From assembly GCA_021202635.1 (NCBI GenBank), contig JAJQCQ010000079.1, positions 110,607 through 174,606 of the forward strand: a stretch of DNA of 64,000 bases, read 5' to 3'. The notes beneath the pieces are model-generated. The model made no database searches and was not told the DNA's origin. It saw only the letters and a list, made by a program, of their open reading frames with translations. Position numbers and translations under genes: made by a program. This DNA comes from Lachnospiraceae bacterium. Its GTDB lineage: Bacteria; Bacillota; Clostridia; Lachnospirales; Lachnospiraceae. Positions 18,607-26,084 of this stretch are shown one piece after another. The first letter of the stretch is position 1, and every line of letters starts with the position of its first letter.

Positions 18607-18656
18607 CGTAACGATTCAGTACCTTCACAGTTACGAGGTACTGTTCTGAATCGTGA
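18607..18656. repeat. Imperfect palindrome of the GTAAC-ATTCAG type
   Basis: CGATTCAG plus TACCT at 18611-18623 pairs with AGGTACTG-TTCTGAATCG further right, with a 5-base insertion in one arm. The motif GTAAC-n-ATTCAG also forms the arm of the palindrome at 47290-47330, and CCTTCACAGTTAC recurs exactly at 35820-35832. It sits between the Gfo/Idh/MocA and symporter genes. It may be a small dispersed repeat or an mRNA processing site. Confidence 0.5.
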
Positions 18657-18666
18657 TTCGCTATCT

Positions 18667-19674
18667 TCATTCAAACGGGAATACAACTCCCGCCTGTGCG
18701 CGCAGCTCTGTCATTATTTTTGAGATAGCCAGCGTCTGCTCCCACGGAGCGTCCTCCGTCTGTGTTTTTCCTTCCCGGATCGCCTGCTCAATCTTGATCC
18801 ATTCATGCTCGTAGCCTTTCACAAACGGCACTTCGGAATTCACAATCAGCGGCGGAAGCTCCGGCTTCTCCCGAAGAGAGCCATCCGGATCGCGGATCTC
18901 CAAAACATTCGGATTTGATACCACATCCATATAAATGCTGCCCTCTGTCCCGAAGATTTCACAGTACTCCTCTCGCTCATCCTCCGGTGTATTGATCGTG
19001 GAAACACATTCAATCTTTATCCCACCCGGATAGGTAATGGTATAATAATCTTTTGCGTCCACACCCGTCTCCAGCATCTCAAAATGCCCCTCGGCAGACT
19101 CGTAATCCGTTCCAAAATGGCAGGTCATCCGGCTTAAAATATAAGGTCCCATATCCAGAAGCGAACCGCCTCCGGTTTCCAGCTTCTTTACACGCTCCAG
19201 GAACATGACGTTACCTTTGCTGATAATTTTTGCACCCGTCAGACGGCCAATCTTTCCATCTTTGATGATGTGATCAATGATGTGTCGGGACGGCAGGAAC
19301 GCCGGCCAGAGCGCTTCTGATAAGAAAACACCCTTTTCTTTCGCTTTATCTATCATCATTTTCGCCTGTGTGTAATTCACAGCAAACGGCTTCTCTACAA
19401 CCACATTTTTTCCGTGTTCCAACGCTTTCAGACACAGATCCATATGTACGTGATTCGGAACCGCAATATATACGACATCCACCGCGTCGTCACTCATCAG
19501 CTCCTCATAGCTGTCATACACCTTCTGCCAGCCATATTTTTCCGCGAAAGGACGGCAGGACTCGGCAGACCGGCCTGCCACACCGTATTTCACAATTCGC
19601 TCATGATTCAGCTGACCCAAAATATCCGAAATCCAGCTGGCAATCGTGCCAGCACCGCAAATACCTATATTCAT
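18667..19674 (-). CDS. Gfo/Idh/MocA-family oxidoreductase
   Basis: A 335-residue NAD(P)-dependent oxidoreductase. Start at 19674 with GGAAAGGAAG upstream; a longer frame to 19695 is less likely. The Rossmann motif is GICGAGTIASW at residues 4-14, the catalytic-lysine motif is VVEKPFA, and LLDMGPYIL follows in the substrate domain, as in dihydrodiol-dehydrogenase-like members. The family oxidises sugars, polyols and related compounds. Position directly before the GPH symporter suggests it works on the imported compound. The substrate is unknown. Confidence 0.9.
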   Translation of the reverse strand: MNIGICGAGTIASWISDILGQLNHERIVKYGVAGRSAESCRPFAEKYGWQKVYDSYEELMSDDAVDVVYIAVPNHVHMDLCLKALEHGKNVVVEKPFAVNYTQAKMMIDKAKEKGVFLSEALWPAFLPSRHIIDHIIKDGKIGRLTGAKIISKGNVMFLERVKKLETGGGSLLDMGPYILSRMTCHFGTDYESAEGHFEMLETGVDAKDYYTITYPGGIKIECVSTINTPEDEREEYCEIFGTEGSIYMDVVSNPNVLEIRDPDGSLREKPELPPLIVNSEVPFVKGYEHEWIKIEQAIREGKTQTEDAPWEQTLAISKIMTELRAQAGVVFPFE

Positions 19675-19738
19675 GTTCTTCCTTTCCGCAGACACTTATC
19701 CGCTGTTTGACCACCGTGCGTCTGCTTCCGATCTTCAT

Positions 19739-20743
19739 TTACCAGTCTTTCTTTCTCAGGGTCGTCGGATCAAAATGATCCGTATCCGGCGTGCAGGTCC
19801 GCGCCATCACACAGGACAGCTCTGCCGTCAGCTCCCGAAGCCGGCGCTCTACTCCCACTGCGCCCTCTGTCATATACGGTTTCACCAGATTCCTCGCCAC
19901 ACACACCCGGTCCGCGCCAAGCGCCAGAGCCTTGTAAGCATCAATGCCGCTTGTAATCCCGCAGTCCACAAAAATCTTCACCCGGTCTCCCACCGCTCTT
20001 TTGATCTCCGGCAGGACATACAGCGGCGGCACCGCATCCGGGATTTCTCCTTTATGATGGGAGAGCAGAATGGCTGCCACGCCCGCGTCCGCGCATTTTA
20101 CCGCATCCTGTACCGACAGAACGCCTTTGGCGATAAACGGGAGCTTCGTGGATTTCACATACATTGCAATCTCCTCGGTCGTCTTCGGACAGAGCTGGCC
20201 ATAATCCGGTGTCGGATGATAGAATGTGCCATCCGGCGCGATGCCATGGTCAATGTCCATCGCCACAGCAAAGCATCCGCATTCCTCGTCATGACGAATT
20301 TCTGAGAGAACCGTCTCATTGTCTCGCTGCATTTTTACAATGCGGATGCACTGCGCCCCGGTCGCCACCAGCTCATCCACCTCCTGATTGGAAATATAGC
20401 CAAACAGTGCGGGCGTATTCATGGCAAGTGCGCCTTTCGCAATTTCTGTCATACCGTTTTTGTGCAGCAGCGGCGCAATTGCAGACAGTCCGCCTACCAT
20501 GATGGGCGTATCAAACATCTTTCCCCACAGGCTGGCATGCGTATCCGCCACCTGAGAATCCAGGTAGCGGTATTCGATCATATAGCTGTCATAGCACGCT
20601 CTGGTAATTTTATTTGAGTCATCGTTCTCGGATTTCAGAGAATACGGCGTGTAGCCAAATTGCAGCCCGTCCGCCCGCCTGGGACTGTCCGGGCCGCCAA
20701 AATACCGGTCTTCACTGTAATCCGCTGGTCTTGGTTCCTGCAT
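19739..20743 (-). CDS. FMN-dependent alpha-hydroxy-acid oxidase-like protein with altered substrate site
   Basis: A 334-residue TIM-barrel flavoprotein. Start at 20743 with GAGGAGG upstream; the longer frame to 20911 would overlap the divergent regulator and encode an odd hydrophobic N-terminus. LPFIAKGV (Lys206) and FVDCGITSG-x-DAYKALALGADRV are the FMN-binding landmarks. The catalytic loop usually reads SNHGGRQLD; here it is SHHKGEIPD (residues 228-236). Catalytic His230 is kept, but the arginine that holds the substrate carboxylate becomes Glu233. Lactate or glycolate is therefore an unlikely substrate. It is divergently transcribed from a LysR gene. Confidence 0.85.
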   Translation of the reverse strand: MQEPRPADYSEDRYFGGPDSPRRADGLQFGYTPYSLKSENDDSNKITRACYDSYMIEYRYLDSQVADTHASLWGKMFDTPIMVGGLSAIAPLLHKNGMTEIAKGALAMNTPALFGYISNQEVDELVATGAQCIRIVKMQRDNETVLSEIRHDEECGCFAVAMDIDHGIAPDGTFYHPTPDYGQLCPKTTEEIAMYVKSTKLPFIAKGVLSVQDAVKCADAGVAAILLSHHKGEIPDAVPPLYVLPEIKRAVGDRVKIFVDCGITSGIDAYKALALGADRVCVARNLVKPYMTEGAVGVERRLRELTAELSCVMARTCTPDTDHFDPTTLRKKDW

Positions 20744-20798
20744 ATAACATTTCCTCCTCATCATGTTAATTATCGAAACAATTATAAAGAATCCCCCT

Positions 20799-20827
20799 TT
20801 GAAAAGGAATGAAAAAGGTGTTACTAT
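20799..20827 (+). promoter_or_regulatory. Sigma-70-type promoter of the LysR gene
   Basis: TTGAAA at 20799-20804 and TACTAT at 20822-20827 with a 17-base spacer, 77 bases before the regulator ATG. It lies in the 160-base region between the divergent regulator and oxidoreductase genes, where LysR proteins usually bind. The oxidoreductase side has TATAAT on the minus strand at 20781-20786 but only a poor -35, as expected for an activated promoter. Confidence 0.6.
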
Positions 20828-20903
20828 AGCGGTAGAGAAAACGTACCGGACACAGATCGCGCAAACGAATGCAATTCGATACAGCATGCGGAGGAATCTA
20901 TCT

Positions 20904-21767
20904 ATGAACACCAGACAGCTTCAATTATTCGTGACCATCGCAAACCTGGGGAGCTTTTCAAAAGCAGAGAAGACCGAATTCATGTCAAAACAGGCCATGC
21001 TGCGTCAGATGAATCAGCTGGAGGATGAAGTGGGGGAAAAGCTGCTTCTTCGCAATACAGCCGGCATCACCCTGACGGATGCAGGAAAGAGCTTTTATGA
21101 GGGAGCCAGAGACATTCTGAAGCTGGAAAATGATGTGTTTGCGCGCTGCCGTGATTCTTCTCCGACACAGGATTCCATCCGCATCAGCTACGTAGAACAT
21201 CAGGTTCTCCTGAATGACGTTACAGAAGCCTTCGCGGTAAAATATCCGGACATCCGCATCCATCGCGTCGTGCACCCAAACCACAGCGGAGAATACCGGG
21301 TGGAGCATGACATTGCGGATGTGGGAGAGACTTTTTACTCCGAGCTGACCGCACATTCTCCTCTTGCGTACACCAAGCTGGCGGACATGCCTTATCTGGC
21401 AGCCATGACACCGAAACATCCTTTGAGTAAGCAAGCCGTGATCTCTATAGAAGACCTCGCGCCCTATCCAATCATCGTCTATGAGCCAATGATGAAAAAA
21501 GAATATTTAAACGAACTGGAACAATTTCATTTTCTGGATGTGCATCGAGACGTGGACGCACAGGTGCAGGCTGCTTTCTACTGTGCCGAGACCGACACCG
21601 TCCTGCTCACCGCGAATCATTTCGTCCGTACCATTCCCGATTTGCTGACACTTCCACTCATGCAGGACTGGAGCGAAGAATACGGCATCATCTATCGACC
21701 GAATCCAACCGGAATCGTGCGGAAGTACATCGACCTGGCAGTCGCAAAATACCGGGCGATCGGATAG
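20904..21767 (+). CDS. LysR-family transcriptional regulator (divergent)
   Basis: A 287-residue regulator and the only complete plus-strand gene. Start at 20904, with GGAGG 8 bases upstream (the upstream frame from 20763 would run through the promoter). The N-terminal helix-turn-helix begins MNTRQLQLFVTIANLGSFSKAEK, with MSKQAMLRQMNQLE as the recognition part. The C-terminal effector domain follows. Divergent orientation to the FMN enzyme gene makes that gene, and perhaps the Gfo/Idh/MocA and symporter genes after it, the likely target. Confidence 0.9.
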   Translation: MNTRQLQLFVTIANLGSFSKAEKTEFMSKQAMLRQMNQLEDEVGEKLLLRNTAGITLTDAGKSFYEGARDILKLENDVFARCRDSSPTQDSIRISYVEHQVLLNDVTEAFAVKYPDIRIHRVVHPNHSGEYRVEHDIADVGETFYSELTAHSPLAYTKLADMPYLAAMTPKHPLSKQAVISIEDLAPYPIIVYEPMMKKEYLNELEQFHFLDVHRDVDAQVQAAFYCAETDTVLLTANHFVRTIPDLLTLPLMQDWSEEYGIIYRPNPTGIVRKYIDLAVAKYRAIG

Positions 21768-21784
21768 AAGGCGGGTGTGCAATC

Positions 21785-21868
21785 GGATAGGGGGAGGCCT
21801 CTCACCCTATCCGCTGCGCGAGCCGGGTGCGGCTTTATCCGCAAAATTCCTTACCCGCCTGTATGCAT
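21785..21868. repeat. Dispersed structured element, copy B
   Basis: A palindromic hairpin with arms GGATAGGG (21785-21792) and CCCTATCC (21805-21812) is followed by a core, 21813-21868. In the core, CGGGT pairs with ACCCG around a small hairpin (GCGG-CTTTAT-CCGC) and the unpaired AAAATTCCTT; it ends GTATGCAT. The sequence differs almost completely from copies A and C but has the same layout. Copy C follows directly, so B and C form a tandem pair. Confidence 0.65.
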
Positions 21869-21869
21869 C

Positions 21870-21952
21870 GAGCAGGGAGATTTTCTCCCTGCTCGCCCGC
21901 GCTGGCCGCGTCTGGCGTTAGCCAGAAATATTCCTTGCGCGGCCGTGCGCAT
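21870..21952. repeat. Dispersed structured element, copy C
   Basis: Hairpin arms GAGCAGGGAGA and TCTCCCTGCTC (21870-21894) precede the 58-base core, 21895-21952. The core matches copy A at 56 of 58 positions. The two differences both lie in the long closing stem; one of them (A in copy A, C here) restores a full GGCCGCG/CGCGGCC pairing. The copy ends in GTGCGCAT, next to the T-run of the terminator that follows. Confidence 0.75.
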
Positions 21953-21984
21953 AAAAAAGGAAGGGCTGTTTTTCACAGTCCTTT
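21951..21984 (-). terminator. Intrinsic terminator of the exported flavin reductase gene
   Basis: On the minus strand AAGGACTGT pairs with ACAGCCCTT (one mismatch) around a short A-rich loop, followed by CCTTTTTTAT. It lies about 60 bases past the stop of the gene at 22045-23784. The reverse strand gives no comparable U-run. Confidence 0.65.
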
Positions 21985-22044
21985 CTTTCTGTCTTTCACA
22001 GGAAAAGCTTCTGTTCTGATTCAAAAATCCTGAAACGGATCCTA

Positions 22045-23784
22045 TCACTCACCGAGGGCATACGCGGTCGCATATTTCCCGGCCAGACGTCCAAACACGA
22101 ACGCATCCGCTGTACCGGAACCGTCCACACGATAATTTCCGTGGAATCCTCCGGTCACCTCACCGGCTGCATACAGACCAACAATTGCATCGCCATTGGT
22201 ATCAACGACCTGTGTATATTCATTGATCAGGATGCCGCCCATGAAGTAATGCGCGCCGACTCCAAAGTTATAACCATACAGCGTTCCTTCCAGCTTGTTC
22301 AGGTTTTCTTCACGGCCAAACTGGCTGTCCGCACCTGCTTCGCAGTCCGCGTTCCACTGATCTATCGTGGCCTGCAGCGCATCCGCGTCCAGACCCAGAT
22401 TTTCCGCCAGCTCTTCCACTGTCTCACCGGATACCACATAGCCAAGCTCCATCAGGCCTTCCAGGGTCTCGTTCAGATTGTCTTCTGTAAAGATGCAGTA
22501 TGCCATGCCATCCGGCTGCTCAAGAATTGCGTCTGATACTTCAAAAGCTTCCGCGACGAAGCGCTCTGCATTCTCATTGACAAAAATCGCGTCCGGATTA
22601 AACCCGCCCGGCATATTCATCGGAGTGAGCAGGCCATAACCGACAATTACATGCGGGAACAGCTGAATGTCCTCCAGGTTTGCGGTATCTGCGCCAAGCT
22701 CCTGCGCCATCAGAAGACCATCGCCCGTCGTCGGAGCGATCTCATCGGTGATTGCGTTCGCCAGATCCGGGCGTACCTCTGCGAGCAGCTCGCTGTTCTG
22801 TCCGAAACCGCCTGTCGCCAGTACAACCGCTTTTCCGGTAAAGGTCACTTCATTCCCATCTGCATCCTCGCAGACCACGCCGACAACCGCGCCGTTATCG
22901 TCCGTCACCAGCGTAGTCGCGGTTGTGTTCAGATACAGCGTGATATCCGTAGAGGACAGAGAATCATTCAGTGCGTTAATCAGCGTCGTGCTGGTCTTGC
23001 CGTCTGCGGTCGCCATCAGCATAAAATCACTGTTGCCGCCCTCTGCACTGAACTCTACGCCAAGGGAAGCCAGCCAGTCAATCGTCTCACCGCTGTTCTC
23101 GGCAAAAGCGGTCACCAGCGCCTCGTCGGCATCCTCATTGTTTAACTGTGCCTCAATCAGCTCCTCCACAGTCACCGTAACGCCAAGATCCGTCTGCACC
23201 TGAGATTCCGCCGCGTTAATGCCCATCGTCGCGCAGAGCGTGTTGCCGCCAACATTGGAAGATTTTTCAATCAGTATCACAGACGCGCCATTCTCATCCG
23301 CTGTCTTTGCCGCCGAAAGACCGGCGCCGCCCGCGCCGATCACGATCACATCGGCCTCCGTTACCGGATAAGCTTCCTCATCCGACACCGCAATCTCTCT
23401 GCTGCTGAGCGCATCTATATCGCCGCCCGCCTGCTCTACGCAGGCCGTCAGAGCCGCAATGTAAGCCGTAGAGGAAATCGTCGCACCGGATACTGTATCG
23501 ATTGCGAGAGACTGATTCGCCAGCACTGTTTCCGTCAGCGTCTCCATCGCTCCCGCACCGATGGTTGCCGTCTCCTGGCTCTCCACCTGGATGTCCGTAA
23601 TCTCACTCTCACTGAACGTAACCGTAAGGGTAACGTCCCCATTGATACCTGCTTCTGTCGCTGTGTAGGTGCCCGGATTTGCAAATACGGTCTCCTCTGC
23701 ATTTGCCATGACCGGTACTGCCGCAACCGTCATCAGTGCCGTGAGCGTCCATGCAAGCGCTCTGTTTCTCATTAACTTTCTCAT
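22045..23784 (-). CDS. Exported FMN-binding/FAD-binding reductase (fumarate-reductase-like)
   Basis: A 579-residue protein with signal peptide 1-29 (cut near ANA-EE). An FMN-binding domain at about 35-118 carries the covalent flavin motif VSGATISS (Thr102), and a FAD_binding_2 domain starts at GAGGAG (150-155). Start at 23784 with AAGGAG upstream. Such proteins take electrons from membrane flavin systems and reduce external acceptors. Fumarate-reductase landmarks are partly missing: the HP of Q-x-HP is FP (Phe376), and the proton-donor Arg, eight residues after RFV, is Val416. His in GAHYFMGG and Arg in HGNYR remain. An acceptor other than fumarate is likely. No ApbE flavin transferase gene is nearby. 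Confidence 0.85.
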   Translation of the reverse strand: MRKLMRNRALAWTLTALMTVAAVPVMANAEETVFANPGTYTATEAGINGDVTLTVTFSESEITDIQVESQETATIGAGAMETLTETVLANQSLAIDTVSGATISSTAYIAALTACVEQAGGDIDALSSREIAVSDEEAYPVTEADVIVIGAGGAGLSAAKTADENGASVILIEKSSNVGGNTLCATMGINAAESQVQTDLGVTVTVEELIEAQLNNEDADEALVTAFAENSGETIDWLASLGVEFSAEGGNSDFMLMATADGKTSTTLINALNDSLSSTDITLYLNTTATTLVTDDNGAVVGVVCEDADGNEVTFTGKAVVLATGGFGQNSELLAEVRPDLANAITDEIAPTTGDGLLMAQELGADTANLEDIQLFPHVIVGYGLLTPMNMPGGFNPDAIFVNENAERFVAEAFEVSDAILEQPDGMAYCIFTEDNLNETLEGLMELGYVVSGETVEELAENLGLDADALQATIDQWNADCEAGADSQFGREENLNKLEGTLYGYNFGVGAHYFMGGILINEYTQVVDTNGDAIVGLYAAGEVTGGFHGNYRVDGSGTADAFVFGRLAGKYATAYALGE

Positions 23785-24007
23785 GCTCTTTCTCCTTCCT
23801 TTCCCGCAGCAGATCGAACTGCCGTCCAGATGATAGCCGTAAATGACTTTACCATATACGGTTCCAGTAACTTCAGACATCTGTTTTCTGCACACGATGC
23901 CAGATACATAGTCTTAGCTTACCATAACCGCCCACGGAATTTTCATTCAATCTTCGTAAGGACTGGAGCAAATTCTGCATCAGTAAAAAAAACATTTCCT
24001 GCACAAC

Positions 24008-24051
24008 GCAAAACATCCGGTCAGCGAAGATCTCCTCTTCGCAGCCGGATG
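24008..24051 (-). terminator. Intrinsic terminator of recJ
   Basis: On the minus strand CATCCGG and GCGAAGA pair with TCTTCGC and CCGGATG (two stems joined by a small internal loop), followed by TTTTGCGTT. It lies about 100 bases past the recJ stop, with the palindromic repeat at 24091-24137 between them. Confidence 0.7.
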
Positions 24052-24090
24052 CTGCTTCCTCTGTGTTTTCAACCCTCGCCGGGTGGGATA

Positions 24091-24137
24091 AACCCTGACC
24101 ACGCAGCAAGCGTGTGGCCGGGTTGTGACCAGTCACT
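24091..24137. repeat. Palindromic repeat, shared with 37073-37113
   Basis: CCTGACCACGC at about 24094 pairs with GCGTGTGGCCGGG further right. The right arm and tail, GTGTGGCCGGGTTGTGACCAGT then CAC, match GCGTGGTCAGGTTGTGAACAGT then AAC in the gap before yqfC/yqfD at 37091-37113. About 19 of 25 positions agree, and differences in the stem keep pairing. It is a short dispersed hairpin repeat of unknown role. Confidence 0.5.
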
Positions 24138-24151
24138 GTAAGCTGCCATTT

Positions 24152-26071
24152 TTACCTGTAATTCTTTATAACAATCTGCAGCGATGTCCGCCCCATATAC
24201 TCATCGATGGACGGATAATAGGTAAAGTCCATGTGAATGCGGTTGCTGCGCCCGCTGAAAACATTCTGTACCTCTTTTTCGCCAAATTTTTGCCGCAGAT
24301 ATGCCTGGAATGGCTCCGGGTCGCCGAAAAGCAGGGCGTCCATAGTGTACCCCTGACGGTTCTGCACACGCATTTTTACTACGTTTTTATTCTTTCCAAG
24401 GATGCGTGCGGACACGACAAACAGAGAGGTATCCGCGAACAGCGGCTTCTCGTTTCCCTTCCCGAACGGCTCCAGCAGGGAGAGCTCTTCGACCACCTTG
24501 CTGGATATGTAATTGATCGGCATGGCGACATCAATGCTCACCTTCTCCGCCAGCTCGTCCTCTGTGAGGGTACAGTTTTCATTCAGGCGGCGGCGCATAT
24601 CGGATATGCGGTTCTTCTCCAGAGAAAATCCGGCTGCCATCGGATGTCCGCCGAATTTCAGGAAAAGATCCTGGCATTTCACCATCTCCTCAAACATGGA
24701 ATAGGCCTCGATGGAACGGCCGGAGCCTTTTGCCACACCCGTATCCTTTGCACAGGCTTCCCCTGCGCCCGGCTCATCTGCTGCTGCTTCCCCCGCTTCA
24801 TTTTCTGCATCCTCCACCGGTGTTTTGGCATCAGTGAGCACAAACGTCGGCTTGTAATAGCGCTCACGCAGCCGGCCGGCGACAATTCCGGCAATGCTCT
24901 CATGGCATTCCGGGAGATAGACGACCAGAACCCGGTCCTTCTGGTATCTCTCGTCGGATTCGATCAGGGCACAGGCAGCCTTCTCCGCCTCCTCTGTCAT
25001 TGCCTTTCGCTCATCATTTAATTCCTTCAGCTGCGCGGCGAGCTCTTCTGCCTCCTCTTCTGTTTCGGAGAGCAGAAGGCGCAGGGAACGCTTCGCTGTG
25101 TCAAGGCGCCCGCTTGCATTGATGCAGGGGCCAAGGACAAAGCCGATATGATAGGAGGTCAGCGCTGCCGGTTCCAGCTTGTTCGCGCGGATCAGGGCGT
25201 TCATTCCCGGGTTCTTTGTGTGGCGCAGACGTTTCAGTCCTTCTTTTACCAGAATCCGGTTTTCTCCATCCAGGTCCATGACATCGCCGACCGTCGCAAA
25301 GCCGGCAAAGGCCAGCAGCTCATCCGCTTCTGCCTGTGTGTGTCCCATCAGGCGGTAAAGCACACAGACCACTTTCCAGGCCACTGCCGCGCCGCAGAGC
25401 TTTTTGTAAGGATAAAGACAGCCGGGCTGATGCGGGTTCACCACAATGTCTGCCGCCGGCAGACGGTAAATCCGGTTTTCATGCAGCATGGGAATCCGAA
25501 TGGCCGGGTCCTCCTCCTGCTGCTGCTCTTCCACACCGCCCGCTGCAAGAAACAGCGGTTCATGATGATCCGTCACGATCACCGTCATACCCTTTTCTTT
25601 CGCGTAAGCAATCTCTTCGATTGCAGAAATGCCATTATCACAGGTCAGAATTGTATCCACCTGCTCCTGATACGCAAATTCAATCAGCCGCTTATTCAAT
25701 CCGTAACCGTCCTTCATGCGGTCCGGAATCTCATAATCGACACAGCCGCCACAGCCAGTAATGGCGCGATAGAGAATATAGGTCGCGCAGACCCCATCGA
25801 TGTCATAGTCGCCGATGATGCGGATTTTCTTTCCCTCCTGGATCTTACCGGCTAACAGCTCCGCCGCCTCACGGCAGCCTTTCATCAGCTCCGGTTCATA
25901 GAGAGAGGAGCTGTCTCCATGCAGATATTCCTGAATAGACTCCATCCCGATAATTCCCCGGTTTCGGATCAGTCGCGCCGTCACCTGATCAATCCCAAAT
26001 TTAGCCGCAATCGCGGAAAAATCTGCTTTTTTAGCGGCTACGTACCATTTCTCTTTCTTTTTCATGTTCAT
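24152..26071 (-). CDS. recJ: Single-stranded-DNA-specific exonuclease RecJ
   Basis: A 639-residue 5'-3' exonuclease of the DHH phosphoesterase family, used in recombination and mismatch repair. Start at 26071 with GAGGAGA upstream. The metal-binding motifs GDYDIDG, TDHHEP and the HESIAGIVAGRLRE segment are intact, with a C-terminal OB-like domain. Between FVLTDAKT and GSGRSIEAY there is an extra acidic stretch of about 30 residues (VEDAENEAGEAAADEPG and so on), not usual for RecJ. It follows aminopeptidase C by 13 bases and ends at the 24014 terminator. Confidence 0.93.
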   Translation of the reverse strand: MNMKKKEKWYVAAKKADFSAIAAKFGIDQVTARLIRNRGIIGMESIQEYLHGDSSSLYEPELMKGCREAAELLAGKIQEGKKIRIIGDYDIDGVCATYILYRAITGCGGCVDYEIPDRMKDGYGLNKRLIEFAYQEQVDTILTCDNGISAIEEIAYAKEKGMTVIVTDHHEPLFLAAGGVEEQQQEEDPAIRIPMLHENRIYRLPAADIVVNPHQPGCLYPYKKLCGAAVAWKVVCVLYRLMGHTQAEADELLAFAGFATVGDVMDLDGENRILVKEGLKRLRHTKNPGMNALIRANKLEPAALTSYHIGFVLGPCINASGRLDTAKRSLRLLLSETEEEAEELAAQLKELNDERKAMTEEAEKAACALIESDERYQKDRVLVVYLPECHESIAGIVAGRLRERYYKPTFVLTDAKTPVEDAENEAGEAAADEPGAGEACAKDTGVAKGSGRSIEAYSMFEEMVKCQDLFLKFGGHPMAAGFSLEKNRISDMRRRLNENCTLTEDELAEKVSIDVAMPINYISSKVVEELSLLEPFGKGNEKPLFADTSLFVVSARILGKNKNVVKMRVQNRQGYTMDALLFGDPEPFQAYLRQKFGEKEVQNVFSGRSNRIHMDFTYYPSIDEYMGRTSLQIVIKNYR

Positions 26072-26084
26072 TCTTCTCCTCACC

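Larger units (their letters stand above)
23785..24151. other. Gene-free stretch between recJ and the flavin reductase gene
   Basis: It holds the recJ terminator hairpin (24014-24051), a palindromic repeat (24091-24137) and, closer to the reductase, a possible weak promoter on the minus strand: TTGAAT and TATGGT about 18 bases apart, near 23920-23950. An in-frame extension of the reductase gene into this region has no ribosome site and is rejected. Confidence 0.45.

Noticed and set aside
18583..18670. Upstream start of the symporter at 18670
   Set aside because: It would overlap the preceding gene, includes the palindromic repeat and has no ribosome site, whereas 18583 has one.
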